A DNA stretch of 47,659 nt from Bacteroidales bacterium (GCA_013141455.1 JABFQW010000028.1:1-47659); one strand, 5' to 3'. Shown: positions 24,571 to 33,239, counted from the first letter of the stretch. Numbers and translations: made by a program. The notes: generated by a model from the letters alone, not told the origin.

Positions 24571-27504
24571 CTATTTCACAACGATCTTTTTCACTTTACC
24601 ATATTGATGTGTTCCAACCCGAACAATATAAACGCCAGGTTTGGCATAGGAAAGATCTAAAGGATAGGTATAGCGACCATTCGATTTTTCGATTCTGTTT
24701 TCGACTAAGGTTTGGCCATAAACATCGTGCAGGCTGATAATCATTGTCTCAGTCAGTTCATTTGAATTTAATGAAACATCAAAATGATTGTTGCCATTGT
24801 TGGTTACGGTGAGTTCGGCTTTACTCATCAATTGTGTACCAACATTCGTATAAACACCGATATTCACTTTGTAATCTTCAGTTTCACCCGAAACAGTTCC
24901 TTCGCAGGCATCGTCTGGAACAAGGGCATTGTAATTGATTTTTGCACGAAGCAGATGTTCGCCTAAACTTGCATCAGCGGCAATGTTAAAAGGAACGATT
25001 TGTGTATAATCGCCTGCGCCTTGTCCTTCGGCAATGATCACATTATCGACGATTAACTCATTTTCTTCAAACACAAAATTGTCGTTGAAATCAATCCAGA
25101 CCCTCACATACTGATTACCATAACCGGTTGTAACTTCAAGTTCGTGGGTAAGGTTACGTTCGAGATCGGTTACGAGGTCGGTAAAATCGCCATAACCATT
25201 TGGTGAACAGGCGGTAACATTATCAATGGTTCCAACTTTTACTTTATACAAACCAAATCCAAAAGCACAATTCGATTGGGGCTGGCAATTTGTTTTGTGA
25301 ATTGTAACGGTTGTGGTGTCGTTCGATGTATTCGCCTCATCAACAATGGAAGTATATGAAGTTAACTGATAAGCGCCAATCACCGAAAAATCGCCGGTCT
25401 GTGCAAAGGTATATTCAATCGTTTGGCCCATGGCAACAGGTGTACCAACAGTTTCGGTAATCAGATTTCCATTCAATACATAACTTGCTTCGAAGTTTGA
25501 TTGCTCGGCGATACCGAAATTGGTAATTGCAACTACAATATTTTCGGTGGCCGTCAGATTTTCACCCGAAACAGGAGAAACAACGGCGCTCACACCACAA
25601 TCGGTAGTAAACAGGTTGGTAACTGATTTCACGATGGTATCGTTGCTTCGTTCAATATCCGATCCAAGGGCTGTTCCAGCACGCAGCTGATACGACTGGC
25701 CAACTGTTCCCATAGCCGCCGTTGCTGTAAAAGTATATTGGGCTGTTGTTGCCGGGGGAAGTGTATCAGCAAATACTTCATAAATATATTCACCTTCGTC
25801 AACCCTGAAAAACACAGGAAAATCGCGTTGTCCGGCTTCGCCATAATTCATCAATGTAACTGTAACAGGCTCTGCGTCGGTAAGAACTCCGTTGTTTGGA
25901 GCGTCAATAGTTAAAACACCAACATCACTAATCAGGTCTGAGGCAATTTTGAAAGAGCCTACAACATCTTTACGGCCACCCTTAAAATATTCGGCAATAT
26001 GCCAGAAGGTTTTATCATCGGATGGATCAACAGTTAAATGGTTATAATCGGCTAAGCGGTTCGATGGATTGCTCGAAGTACTTTGTCCGATCAGGGTTTC
26101 GTCAATAGTCATTTGTCCTAACGGATCACCGGCGTATCTTCCGGTATAATAAATGCCAATACGTTCGGTATTGCTTACGGTTGTGTAGCCCATTCCGATA
26201 TTTCCATCAGCATCCATGGCCATACTTGCACCAAAAGCATCTTTATTGTTGTAGGGCGAAATATAGGTTCCTTCCTGAAAAATTTCCCAGGGCTCGCCAT
26301 CGGCTGGCTGACGTAGTTCGTACCAACGTACGCCGGCGAGTTCACCTCCTGTACCATCTGTGTCAACCACAAAGTTGAATACAGCCGAGTTATGATCGGC
26401 ATAACGGTGAAACTGTGCCTGGTTCATGATGGTTGCCTGTAATACATCAATGTCGGGTCCACCGGGTTGTGGCCTGTTTGAGAATGAGCCGCCATCAAAA
26501 ACCGAAATAAATGGTGTGGTGACTAATTCTGTGGCAGCCGAGATAGTCGATTGTGAAGGGGTTACCCAATCGACATCGATCGACCATAGTTTTAAATGAT
26601 CTTCCGAAACCCCACTCCAGGCATCATCCTGCATATATACCACCGTGGCATTGCCGGCAGCCGGGAGGTCGCTGTTGCTCACGTTTAAAACCTGTGGACT
26701 ATAAAAACCCGAAGTGCGGATACCGGTCAGCGGAAAACCAATAAACTGTGGTTGTTCGCCGATAAGCATCTGATCACGTTCTGCTACGAAAACGCGGTTT
26801 GTTTGAGAGATATTCGCGGTAATATAATATCCGTCCGACCATACCGAAAACTTTGGATAATCAGGGAACTGACCACTTGTAAGTCCGGTGGTGTAAATAT
26901 ACCAGCCATCGTTAACAGGGTCAGATCCCTGACAGATAGCCATATTGAAGCCATTGGGGCTTTGATCGAATTCGGTAATGATAAACCGGTCGGCAGCAGC
27001 ATCGTATAAAACAATCGGGTCGCCTAAAGTGTTACCAGGGAATAATGTTGAAAGCGAAGCGGCCGGTGTCAATGGATTTCCTGTTTTATCGAAAATACGG
27101 AATCCAACATTCCAGCCACCGATAAAGTGATTGGGGCCTACAGCGCCAGTAGGGTCAGAGGGTGTGTAGCTTGAGGTGTTTGCATCGAAAACCAATATTG
27201 GTTCTTTGCCCGGATGGTTAACGGCAGCTTTTTGTGCTGCAACCAAAGGATCTCCCAAAAGTGGCAGGCCTTTTCCGGGAACAGTCATATTGGCACCGCT
27301 GCGTTTGGGTTGTCCCATCCGGGGTGTTTCATTCGGATCAACGCCGATGAAAGTGCCGTCTTTAATTTGTTGTGCGATACTTGGCACCAGGACCGGTGCA
27401 GATAGCTTACCATAATCAGTAGCTTTTTGGATTCCCTGTTGTTGGGCGAAAGCCATGAAAACAGAACTAAACAATAGAAAGAGGAATAAAAATTTAAGTT
27501 TCAT
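24571..27504 (-). CDS. Secreted T9SS cargo protein with GEVED domain
   Basis: The 977-residue protein has a Sec signal peptide (cleavage near AFA-QQQ, residue 20). A long N-terminal half follows with repeated blade-like segments. Next come two CARDB-like beta-sandwich domains (about 545-740, DVGVLTIDAPNNG and CGVSAVVSPVSGE), then a GEVED domain (about 745-880, ending SGETEDYKV with IDFNDNFVFEENE). Last is a type A sorting domain (about 895-977) with DVYGQTLVENRIEKS and PGVYIVRVGTHQYGKVKKIVVK. It should be exported by Sec and passed over the outer membrane by T9SS. Substrate or adhesion partner unknown. It is monocistronic, with a promoter at 27577. Confidence 0.9.
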   Translation of the reverse strand: MKLKFLFLFLLFSSVFMAFAQQQGIQKATDYGKLSAPVLVPSIAQQIKDGTFIGVDPNETPRMGQPKRSGANMTVPGKGLPLLGDPLVAAQKAAVNHPGKEPILVFDANTSSYTPSDPTGAVGPNHFIGGWNVGFRIFDKTGNPLTPAASLSTLFPGNTLGDPIVLYDAAADRFIITEFDQSPNGFNMAICQGSDPVNDGWYIYTTGLTSGQFPDYPKFSVWSDGYYITANISQTNRVFVAERDQMLIGEQPQFIGFPLTGIRTSGFYSPQVLNVSNSDLPAAGNATVVYMQDDAWSGVSEDHLKLWSIDVDWVTPSQSTISAATELVTTPFISVFDGGSFSNRPQPGGPDIDVLQATIMNQAQFHRYADHNSAVFNFVVDTDGTGGELAGVRWYELRQPADGEPWEIFQEGTYISPYNNKDAFGASMAMDADGNIGMGYTTVSNTERIGIYYTGRYAGDPLGQMTIDETLIGQSTSSNPSNRLADYNHLTVDPSDDKTFWHIAEYFKGGRKDVVGSFKIASDLISDVGVLTIDAPNNGVLTDAEPVTVTLMNYGEAGQRDFPVFFRVDEGEYIYEVFADTLPPATTAQYTFTATAAMGTVGQSYQLRAGTALGSDIERSNDTIVKSVTNLFTTDCGVSAVVSPVSGENLTATENIVVAITNFGIAEQSNFEASYVLNGNLITETVGTPVAMGQTIEYTFAQTGDFSVIGAYQLTSYTSIVDEANTSNDTTTVTIHKTNCQPQSNCAFGFGLYKVKVGTIDNVTACSPNGYGDFTDLVTDLERNLTHELEVTTGYGNQYVRVWIDFNDNFVFEENELIVDNVIIAEGQGAGDYTQIVPFNIAADASLGEHLLRAKINYNALVPDDACEGTVSGETEDYKVNIGVYTNVGTQLMSKAELTVTNNGNNHFDVSLNSNELTETMIISLHDVYGQTLVENRIEKSNGRYTYPLDLSYAKPGVYIVRVGTHQYGKVKKIVVK

Positions 27505-27944
27505 GAATGATTTTATTAATGCATTTAGCGGGCAATATTAGGCATTTTATTTGTTATAAGGTCAAATCAAGCAGTACAAAATTACAACCAAATCTTGTGG
27601 AAGTAAAGCAGATATCCTGTACGAGTTCGATGAAAAATGAAACAATTTCAAGGAAAGTTAGAATTTGCAAAATTTTGTAAACGGATGAAACAGTACGAAA
27701 ATCGATCAAATTTACCATCCTCTGCTGTGACAAATTGCCCACCTATTTTTTTACCTTTTTACTTTTTCATATCGTAATACATACTAAAAAGCGCACAAAA
27801 ATTGATGAATAATGATGAATGGAGAAAGATGTTTGGTGTAGGAATTGGTTTAAATGAAATACAATTCCTGTTTTATCAGATATACGTTACTTTCAGTGTG
27901 TGCGCTACAATAATTTACATAATCTCATCAGCCGGGGTATTCGG
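27505..27944. other. Intergenic region with one candidate micro-gene
   Basis: About 440 AT-rich bases. It holds the promoter of the T9SS cargo gene (27577-27584) and a possible 47-codon + strand gene at 27805-27948. I found no repeats or RNA genes in the rest. Confidence 0.5.
27577..27584 (-). promoter_or_regulatory. -7 promoter element of the GEVED/T9SS gene
   Basis: Minus-strand TAATTTTG, an exact TAnnTTTG match, 72 bases upstream of the start codon. Confidence 0.55.
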
Positions 27945-27948
27945 TTAA
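27805..27948 (+). CDS. Candidate 47-residue membrane micro-protein
   Basis: An ATG-started frame encodes a short polar N-terminus (MNNDEWRKMFG), then a hydrophobic stretch (about residues 23-46, FYQIYVTFSVCATIIYIIS) long enough to span the membrane. It is convergent with the nucleotidyltransferase gene and overlaps its stop codon by four bases. There is only a weak promoter-like TACTTTTT upstream. It may be chance in AT-rich DNA. I do not recognise a family. Confidence 0.25.
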   Translation: MNNDEWRKMFGVGIGLNEIQFLFYQIYVTFSVCATIIYIISSAGVFG

Positions 27949-28628
27949 GAAATGATCTCCTTAATTTTTCCAAGTACTACAGGGAATCGTTCATCAAATA
28001 CCATTGGATGAATATGTGCTGAAAGGATTTCTTCCAAATATGTACTCTGCATAATTTTATTAAACTCCAATTTGAGAAAAGCCCGAATATCAGGATTGGC
28101 TTGTTTTATTTCGGAGCCTAAGCTTATCCGGTTATCAAGGATATACATTATGTCCTCAAAATCGTGACTTGTGCGGTAATCAAGTCCTCTGCTTTTAAAT
28201 GCTTCAAATTTAGTTGCCAGATAGACAGGAGCAGGCAGAACCTGAATTTCCACATCCATCGCTTTGGTTGTGTATAGATTATCAAATCCCATTTTATACC
28301 ATTTATTCGCCGGACCCAGCGGGCCATCTTCGGCAGGCATTATATCAACAGGAATGTTTTTGTATTTGTAACTACAAATGGCATGACCATAAGGATCAGG
28401 AAAAAATCTGAGCTCGGCCAAACGTTGTTGCATACGTGTCCAATCTTTAAAATTCAACAGATTGATAGTCAAATCGATGTCAGCAGTAGGACGAATTTCA
28501 TCTGCTGCCCGATCGTCGGCATAGAGACTGACCACTGCACCACCAATAAATATCATTTGGCTTTTGAGTTCGCAAAGTGCTTGTGCCACTTCGGCAACCA
28601 CTGCCATATTAATCGTTCTGTTCTCCAT
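27945..28628 (-). CDS. AbiEii-like nucleotidyltransferase, probable toxin
   Basis: The 227-residue protein shows the minimal polymerase-beta-fold nucleotidyltransferase pattern: G29-G30 in FIGGAVVSLY, D50-x-D52 in PTADIDLTI, and a likely third metal ligand D95 in NIPVDIMPA. A helical C-terminal half with ATKFEAFKSRGLDYRTSHDFEDIMYIL is typical of the AbiEii/DUF6036-type group. Relatives act as toxins or phage-defence effectors by transferring nucleotides to tRNA or proteins. Its start overlaps the upstream winged-helix gene by 20 bases, a sign of tight translational coupling. The target is unknown. Confidence 0.8.
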   Translation of the reverse strand: MENRTINMAVVAEVAQALCELKSQMIFIGGAVVSLYADDRAADEIRPTADIDLTINLLNFKDWTRMQQRLAELRFFPDPYGHAICSYKYKNIPVDIMPAEDGPLGPANKWYKMGFDNLYTTKAMDVEIQVLPAPVYLATKFEAFKSRGLDYRTSHDFEDIMYILDNRISLGSEIKQANPDIRAFLKLEFNKIMQSTYLEEILSAHIHPMVFDERFPVVLGKIKEIIS

Positions 28629-29142
28629 TTAATATCCTGGATTTTAATTCGTTTATGGCCAGTTCCTTTTCACGGGCACGTCCAACGCGTACTGCATCGA
28701 TCAGCGCAAGTAATTCGTATAATTTTGGATCGTTTTGAACGGCGTTGACTACCGATGGATAGAGCGGAGTGATGCTTTGACCGCGCAATGTGCCTTTACC
28801 TGATGGCCAGACATAGGCTTCAGTACCCTGAATGATTGCATTAAGTGGCGCTGCAGAATGAGCTGTTGGAATACCACGAACCAGCGCTCCGGGTTGTTGA
28901 GGGAAAACATAAGCAATACCGTATTGTAAAAAATCGATCATGGTCAGCCTTCGTACTATTTTGCCGGAAGGATCAAGTAATCCAGTATACTTTGAGCGTG
29001 CTATAGATTTGCTTACCTCAGACTGACTTATACCAAGCGAATCAGCAAGGGGTTTTTGATTCCAGGGCTGATTGCCCAGACTGATTATTTTTAAAAGAAC
29101 CACCACGTCGAGCGGGCTCATTGTAGGTTGCTGTGCTTTCAT
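28609..29142 (-). CDS. Winged-helix regulator/antitoxin partner of the nucleotidyltransferase
   Basis: The 177-residue protein has an N-terminal winged helix (about residues 8-75: LDVVVLLKIISLGNQPWNQKPLADSLGISQSEVSKSI) and a C-terminal part with PLYPSVVNAVQNDPKLYELLALIDAVRVGRAREKELA. That C-terminal arrangement is found in regulators encoded just before AbiEii-like nucleotidyltransferases. It should bind the pair of palindromes at 29153-29174 and 29218-29239 and repress its own operon. It may also restrain the enzyme. Antitoxin activity is inferred from gene order and overlap. Confidence 0.7.
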   Translation of the reverse strand: MKAQQPTMSPLDVVVLLKIISLGNQPWNQKPLADSLGISQSEVSKSIARSKYTGLLDPSGKIVRRLTMIDFLQYGIAYVFPQQPGALVRGIPTAHSAAPLNAIIQGTEAYVWPSGKGTLRGQSITPLYPSVVNAVQNDPKLYELLALIDAVRVGRAREKELAINELKSRILNGEQND

Positions 29143-29152
29143 ATGCTGTAAT

Positions 29153-29174
29153 ATTCCATATTCCGATATGCAAT
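29153..29174. promoter_or_regulatory. Operator 1 of the winged-helix/nucleotidyltransferase operon
   Basis: ATTCCATAT-TCCG-ATATGCAAT: a 22-bp palindrome with one arm mismatch, 10 bases upstream of the start codon. The mismatched arm overlaps the -7 box CAATATTA (minus-strand TAATATTG, 29171-29178). Confidence 0.75.
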
Positions 29175-29202
29175 ATTAAACTATTATATGCAGAAATACA
29201 AA
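29171..29202 (-). promoter_or_regulatory. Promoter of the winged-helix/nucleotidyltransferase operon
   Basis: Minus-strand TTTG (29199-29202), a 20-base spacer and TAATATTG (29171-29178, one mismatch to TAnnTTTG). It lies between the two operators, and the -7 box is inside operator 1. Confidence 0.6.
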
Positions 29203-29217
29203 TCATTAAAAATATTT

Positions 29218-29239
29218 ATTCCATATTCCGATATGGAAT
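29218..29239. promoter_or_regulatory. Operator 2 of the winged-helix/nucleotidyltransferase operon
   Basis: ATTCCATAT-TCCG-ATATGGAAT: a perfect 22-bp palindrome 65 bases from operator 1, identical to it except for one base. Confidence 0.75.
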
Positions 29240-29622
29240 GATATTAAATCGTTGATTCGTTATTATTTTTATGCAGAGCATGAATTGTGTAATCTCAAGT
29301 TTGAGCCCACTCCGAAAACTGTTAAAAAAAGAAATGCCACGATCTCGTCATGCACGCAATGACGAGACCAAATCTCCAAAATACTCCAAACACGCACAAT
29401 CAGTGTTTTTCCATTGGTGAAATTTGGTGTTTTTGTGCTTTTGTGGCAATATTTTGTTTTTCGGAGGAGACCCAAGTTTGCAAGTTCACATTTCACTTCT
29501 ATCAGTGTGCAACATTGATTGCTTTGAAGAATATTTTTTAAACCCGTAAATTAATCGATCAGATACCTTAACCCATTTTTTATTGATGCAGCCTCAGACA
29601 CTGAGTTTGTTGGTAAATAAAA
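29240..29622. other. Gene-free region with a degenerate dispersed element
   Basis: No convincing gene. A segment at 29296-29484 has partly inverted ends (CTCCGAAAA at 29310-29318 and its complement at 29458-29466) and the 8-mer CAAGTTTG at both outer edges. It contains a small palindrome (GTCTCGTCATTGCG-like, about 29340-29370) and text such as TTTTTGTGCTTTTGTGG that is common in Bacteroidota intergenic repeats. Confidence 0.4.
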
Positions 29623-29660
29623 TTATCCAAATCAACTAAATATTTAGTTGATTTGGATAA
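29623..29660 (-). terminator. 38-bp perfect palindrome, terminator of the blaI-blaR1 operon containing an operator core
   Basis: TTATCCAAATCAACTAAAT and its exact reverse complement abut each other, 30 bases after the M56 gene's stop codon. On the minus strand it is followed by AATTTTATTT. The central 16 bases (AACTAAATATTTAGTT, 29634-29649) are identical to the palindrome at the blaI promoter. Confidence 0.7.
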
Positions 29661-29690
29661 AAAAAAGGGGAGTAATGGACAAAAAGTATG

Positions 29691-30980
29691 CTAATGCAGT
29701 ACAAACTTAACTGGTAGGTTGTACTGGAGCCTGATATTTTGGCCATCTTGCTTGCCGGGAATCCAATCAGGCATCATTTGGACAACACGAATAGCTTCTT
29801 CATCGCAACTTCTGCCAATACCGCGAAGAACTTTTACATTCGAAATTTTACCATCTTTTTCAACAACGAAGCTTACATATACCTTGCCTTGTATCGACTT
29901 GCTACGGGCATCTTCAGGATATTTGATGTTTTCGGAAATGAACTTCGTCATTGCTTCAACACCACCTCGATACGCGGGCATCTGTTCAGCAATAGTAAAA
30001 ATTTCAGAAGTTGTGGTGTCCACGACAACTGCTGCCGTTTCGACTGGTGTTTCAATTAATTGTGGCACTACATCGGTATCGGGTTTTGCTGACTTCTGGA
30101 AGTCGCACGATTGAATGATCGCGGTTAAACCTACGGATAATGAGATAGCGGCAATAAACAGCCACTTTTTTAAAGGCTGATGTTTCGATTTTTTGTTCAT
30201 CATGAGCAATCGTTTTTTTATGAGTGAAACATTAAAAGGATTTGTTATTGGAATCAATCCGCCCAAAAAGCTTAGTTCAACAAGGGTTTTTTGATATTCA
30301 ATCTTATCAAAACGGGCAAGAGCAATATGATCGGCTTCATATTCATGCATAGCCCTGAGTTCAGCGCGCATGAAATAATAAGCCGGGTGAAACCAGAACA
30401 GCACCTTTATCAACTCGAAAAAAATGACATCAATCGAATGATATCGTTTAAAGTGGGCCTGCTCGTGAGCAACTATAGCTCCAAAATGATGCGCATTGTT
30501 TAATCCTTTTGGAACAAAAAGCCATTTAAAAAATGAAAATGGGCTTGTTTCCTGATCAAGGCTAACAACCACCATGCCTTCCAGCTTATATGCCCGATGA
30601 TTGTAAATTAATATGCCAAGCTGTGCAAAACGGATTATCAGGATAAGTAAAAGTAAAATACTACAAATCACAATGATATAGTGAATGGGTTCGAAACGGC
30701 TAACTGCAAATCCAATCCGCGATGTTACATTACTGATGTTACCCGTAGCTGTTACGACAATTACGGGAAGGTTGACAACCCGTTGACCATTACCGGAATC
30801 TATATTGAAATAGTTCGCTGGTATAAATGCCAACATAACAGACAACGTCCCCGAAATGAGTATAATTGCCCGGTTAATGGATGCCTGAGGAGATTTGCGC
30901 AACAGGAAAAAGTATCCAATGGTAAAAATCAGCAGGTAAACTGAAGCACGTACAATATAAAATACAATTGATTCCATCAT
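29691..30980 (-). CDS. BlaR1-like M56 metallopeptidase fused to a TonB C-terminal domain
   Basis: The 429-residue protein has four predicted membrane spans in the first 290 residues and a cytoplasmic zinc peptidase site H172-E-Q-A-H176 with the third-ligand region EYEAD (213-217). A further span (about 268-285) precedes a periplasmic domain of TonB C-terminal type (about 327-429, YPEDARSKSIQGKVYVSFVVEKDGK). In BlaR1/MecR1 the peptidase is activated by an external signal and inactivates the BlaI repressor. Here the penicillin sensor is replaced by a TonB-like domain, so the signal is unknown. It lies 8 bases after blaI. Confidence 0.92.
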   Translation of the reverse strand: MMESIVFYIVRASVYLLIFTIGYFFLLRKSPQASINRAIILISGTLSVMLAFIPANYFNIDSGNGQRVVNLPVIVVTATGNISNVTSRIGFAVSRFEPIHYIIVICSILLLLILIIRFAQLGILIYNHRAYKLEGMVVVSLDQETSPFSFFKWLFVPKGLNNAHHFGAIVAHEQAHFKRYHSIDVIFFELIKVLFWFHPAYYFMRAELRAMHEYEADHIALARFDKIEYQKTLVELSFLGGLIPITNPFNVSLIKKRLLMMNKKSKHQPLKKWLFIAAISLSVGLTAIIQSCDFQKSAKPDTDVVPQLIETPVETAAVVVDTTTSEIFTIAEQMPAYRGGVEAMTKFISENIKYPEDARSKSIQGKVYVSFVVEKDGKISNVKVLRGIGRSCDEEAIRVVQMMPDWIPGKQDGQNIRLQYNLPVKFVLH

Positions 30981-30988
30981 TGCTTCGT

Positions 30989-31366
30989 TTATTCAATGTC
31001 TTTTTGTCTGATTTCGTCCTCTATAATGCTTTTCAGCTCTTCCAGTTCCTGAATACTTAGGTCTTTGTCACGCGAAAAAAACGAAACCATTTGCTGCATC
31101 GAATCACTGAAATAGTTATTCAACAGACCCTTAAACATAAATTTCGTATATTCTTTCTTTTCGATAAGGGGAAAGTATTCATGCGTATTACCATACACTT
31201 TATGTCCGATAAATCCCTTTCTTTCAAGTATTCTGACAATTGTTGAAACTGTATTGTAGGCTGGTTTCGGACCTGGTAACAGATCAAGAATGTCATTGAT
31301 GAAACCCTTTTTCAGCTTCCATAGTTCCTGCATAATCTGTACTTCGGCCCTTGTTAATTCTTTCAT
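30989..31366 (-). CDS. BlaI/MecI/CopY-family repressor
   Basis: The 125-residue protein has the BlaI winged helix (about residues 1-75: LTRAEVQIMQELWKLKKGFINDILDLL, PAYNTVSTIVRILERKGFIGH) and a C-terminal helical dimerisation region. It is expected to bind the palindrome at 31391-31408 and repress the blaI-blaR1 operon until cleaved by, or released through, the M56 peptidase. No beta-lactamase gene lies in the operon, so the regulon is probably elsewhere or is the operon itself. Confidence 0.93.
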   Translation of the reverse strand: MKELTRAEVQIMQELWKLKKGFINDILDLLPGPKPAYNTVSTIVRILERKGFIGHKVYGNTHEYFPLIEKKEYTKFMFKGLLNNYFSDSMQQMVSFFSRDKDLSIQELEELKSIIEDEIRQKDIE

Positions 31367-31390
31367 GTGTTAACTGTTTGTATAGTTCAA

Positions 31391-31408
31391 TAACTAAATA
31401 TTTAGTTA
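31391..31408. promoter_or_regulatory. BlaI-type operator
   Basis: TAACTAAATATTTAGTTA is an 18-bp perfect palindrome 24 bases upstream of the blaI start, just downstream of the -7-like box. Its 16-base core recurs inside the operon's terminator. Confidence 0.8.
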
Positions 31409-31417
31409 AATATTGCA

Positions 31418-31425
31418 CAATATTA
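31418..31425 (-). promoter_or_regulatory. -7-like promoter element of blaI
   Basis: Minus-strand TAATATTG, one mismatch to TAnnTTTG, with a TTG 20 bases further upstream. The adjoining operator would cover the transcription start. Confidence 0.5.
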
Positions 31426-31558
31426 CATCATTTTGTTTCACTTGTCAAGTATTTATGCAAACACTTGAATATGTGAGAATTATTTAAATCGGGAAAATAT
31501 CATTAACGAAAACAGTCATGGCAGAAACTAATCACGTCTGATCAAAAAATTTAAATAT

Positions 31559-33211
31559 TTATTCCCCGACAACCACTTTCAGACGCTGAATCATTTCACC
31601 CTTATCATTTAAGGCAACGATTATATAGAGTTGTTTCATGAGATTTTTCAGTTCAACTTCAGCGTTACCCTGTGTCTTAAAGTTTTCGTATAAGCGGCCC
31701 ATCCCGTCGAAAATATTGATGTGAAGCGCATCCGGATATTCAATCGAGAGTGTTGAACCTGATAAAACGATTATGTTGTTTGAAGACTTAACCGGCCAAA
31801 TACCTGTTTCCACCTGCCCCAAACTACCATCACTCAGATAGTTTTGGGCTTTCACACTACGATCCGAATTTTGTTCATCTATCCAGCATATCACAACCTG
31901 ATCGTCAATCATATTTGTACCAACCGGTTGCATTTTACTACCCGGTGAGACCGACAAGTATGTATTTTCTTTCCATACCTCAAGACCTTCTTTATCGATG
32001 GCTTTTACAAGATAATTGTCATTATTTGACGCATCTTCATAAACAATGAAAGATGTATCGTTGTCGAAAGCCGTTGCCTGAATAAAACGGAAAGTCGGGT
32101 TCATTGCGATGAGTTCGAGTCCTGCATCACCCCAGAGCCTTTCACCATCTCCTGAAATTTTCTGTCCCATCAAACCGTTGTTATTCTGGTTGGCATCAGC
32201 CTGCGCCCAGAAAACGATGATATCACCCCCGGTAGTTAATCCTGTAGCATAATTATAATAATGATTGTATTGATGAGTAACCGCGACCTCGATACCATCT
32301 GCCGGGAAAGCGAGCGTTCCGTCAGCAAACAAATGCTGTACTGCTGAATTAAAAAGCATGTTGTTGTCACGGTCGTCCTGCCAAAAGGCAATCAGGCCAT
32401 CATTGCCATCAGGAATTGCCTTAAAATCGTCCCATGCTGTGATTCCGGTGTCGCCGCATAATTCAACAGCCTCATTCCAAAGTGCATTGCCATCATAATC
32501 GTAACGCATGGCGTACATCAATTTGTCGGGCGCCCAATATGGACCTGATTCAACGAAATACCCGAGGATGAAACCGGCATCGCCGGTTGGTTGCAAATAA
32601 GGCCATTTTACAGAAGCGCCAGCTACCGATAATTCCCGACCATTAACTTCCCAAAGTTTGTTTCCCTGACTATCAAACTTTTGCATCGCAATATTTAAAT
32701 ACTCACCGGCTTCGCGCATCCAGGCAATGATTATTGAGTTATCGGAAGTTATGCAGACACGTGGCGTCATATCGGCAGAAGGTGAGTCGCCGGCTGCCTG
32801 GCCATTGGCGCCAAAAAGCTGTTCACCTTCGGGTGAAACTTTATACACGAACACGTCCCAATTGTCGTTTCGGATATCATTAAACACGATAACAGCATTG
32901 TCATCATTGTCTGTTTTCATATCAAAATCAGTAACCCAGGTCTCCTGTTCATGGCCACTGACAATAATTCCATTCTCCTGCCAAAGTGCATTTCCCTCGT
33001 AATCGAGCCGTTGAAGATTGATGTCGTAATTTGATGCACCTCCGTACCAACTAATATAACAGCCATTATCGGAAAGCGAAGAAATTTTTGGAACTCCCTT
33101 ATCGCCCGGAGCATTACAAATCGTTGTGTTGTTTAACGAATCGTTGGTCCATTGGGCCATCAGGTTGAAGCAAATCAAGATATTGATTGCAAAAAGCATT
33201 GATTTTTTCAT
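31559..33211 (-). CDS. Secreted beta-propeller-like protein with C-terminal sorting-type domain
   Basis: The 550-residue protein has a signal peptide (MKKSMLFAINILICFNLMAQ) and many repeated segments. These have the form D-x-x-G-N-x-L-W followed by strands (LQRLDYEGNALWQENG, MQKFDSQGNKLWEVNG, AMRYDYDGNALWNEA), spaced like propeller blades. The last 80 residues (SGSTLSIEYPDALHINIFDGMGRLYENF...EMIQRLKVVVGE) look like a T9SS type A sorting domain. It is probably a surface or secreted protein. The role is unknown. It has its own -7 element at 33240. Confidence 0.82.
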   Translation of the reverse strand: MKKSMLFAINILICFNLMAQWTNDSLNNTTICNAPGDKGVPKISSLSDNGCYISWYGGASNYDINLQRLDYEGNALWQENGIIVSGHEQETWVTDFDMKTDNDDNAVIVFNDIRNDNWDVFVYKVSPEGEQLFGANGQAAGDSPSADMTPRVCITSDNSIIIAWMREAGEYLNIAMQKFDSQGNKLWEVNGRELSVAGASVKWPYLQPTGDAGFILGYFVESGPYWAPDKLMYAMRYDYDGNALWNEAVELCGDTGITAWDDFKAIPDGNDGLIAFWQDDRDNNMLFNSAVQHLFADGTLAFPADGIEVAVTHQYNHYYNYATGLTTGGDIIVFWAQADANQNNNGLMGQKISGDGERLWGDAGLELIAMNPTFRFIQATAFDNDTSFIVYEDASNNDNYLVKAIDKEGLEVWKENTYLSVSPGSKMQPVGTNMIDDQVVICWIDEQNSDRSVKAQNYLSDGSLGQVETGIWPVKSSNNIIVLSGSTLSIEYPDALHINIFDGMGRLYENFKTQGNAEVELKNLMKQLYIIVALNDKGEMIQRLKVVVGE

Positions 33212-33239
33212 GATATAGGTATTAATCCTTCGATGCTAA

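Noticed and set aside
27554-27742. 62-codon frame on the minus strand
   Set aside because: It overlaps the promoter of the T9SS gene, has no start context and no recognisable protein features.
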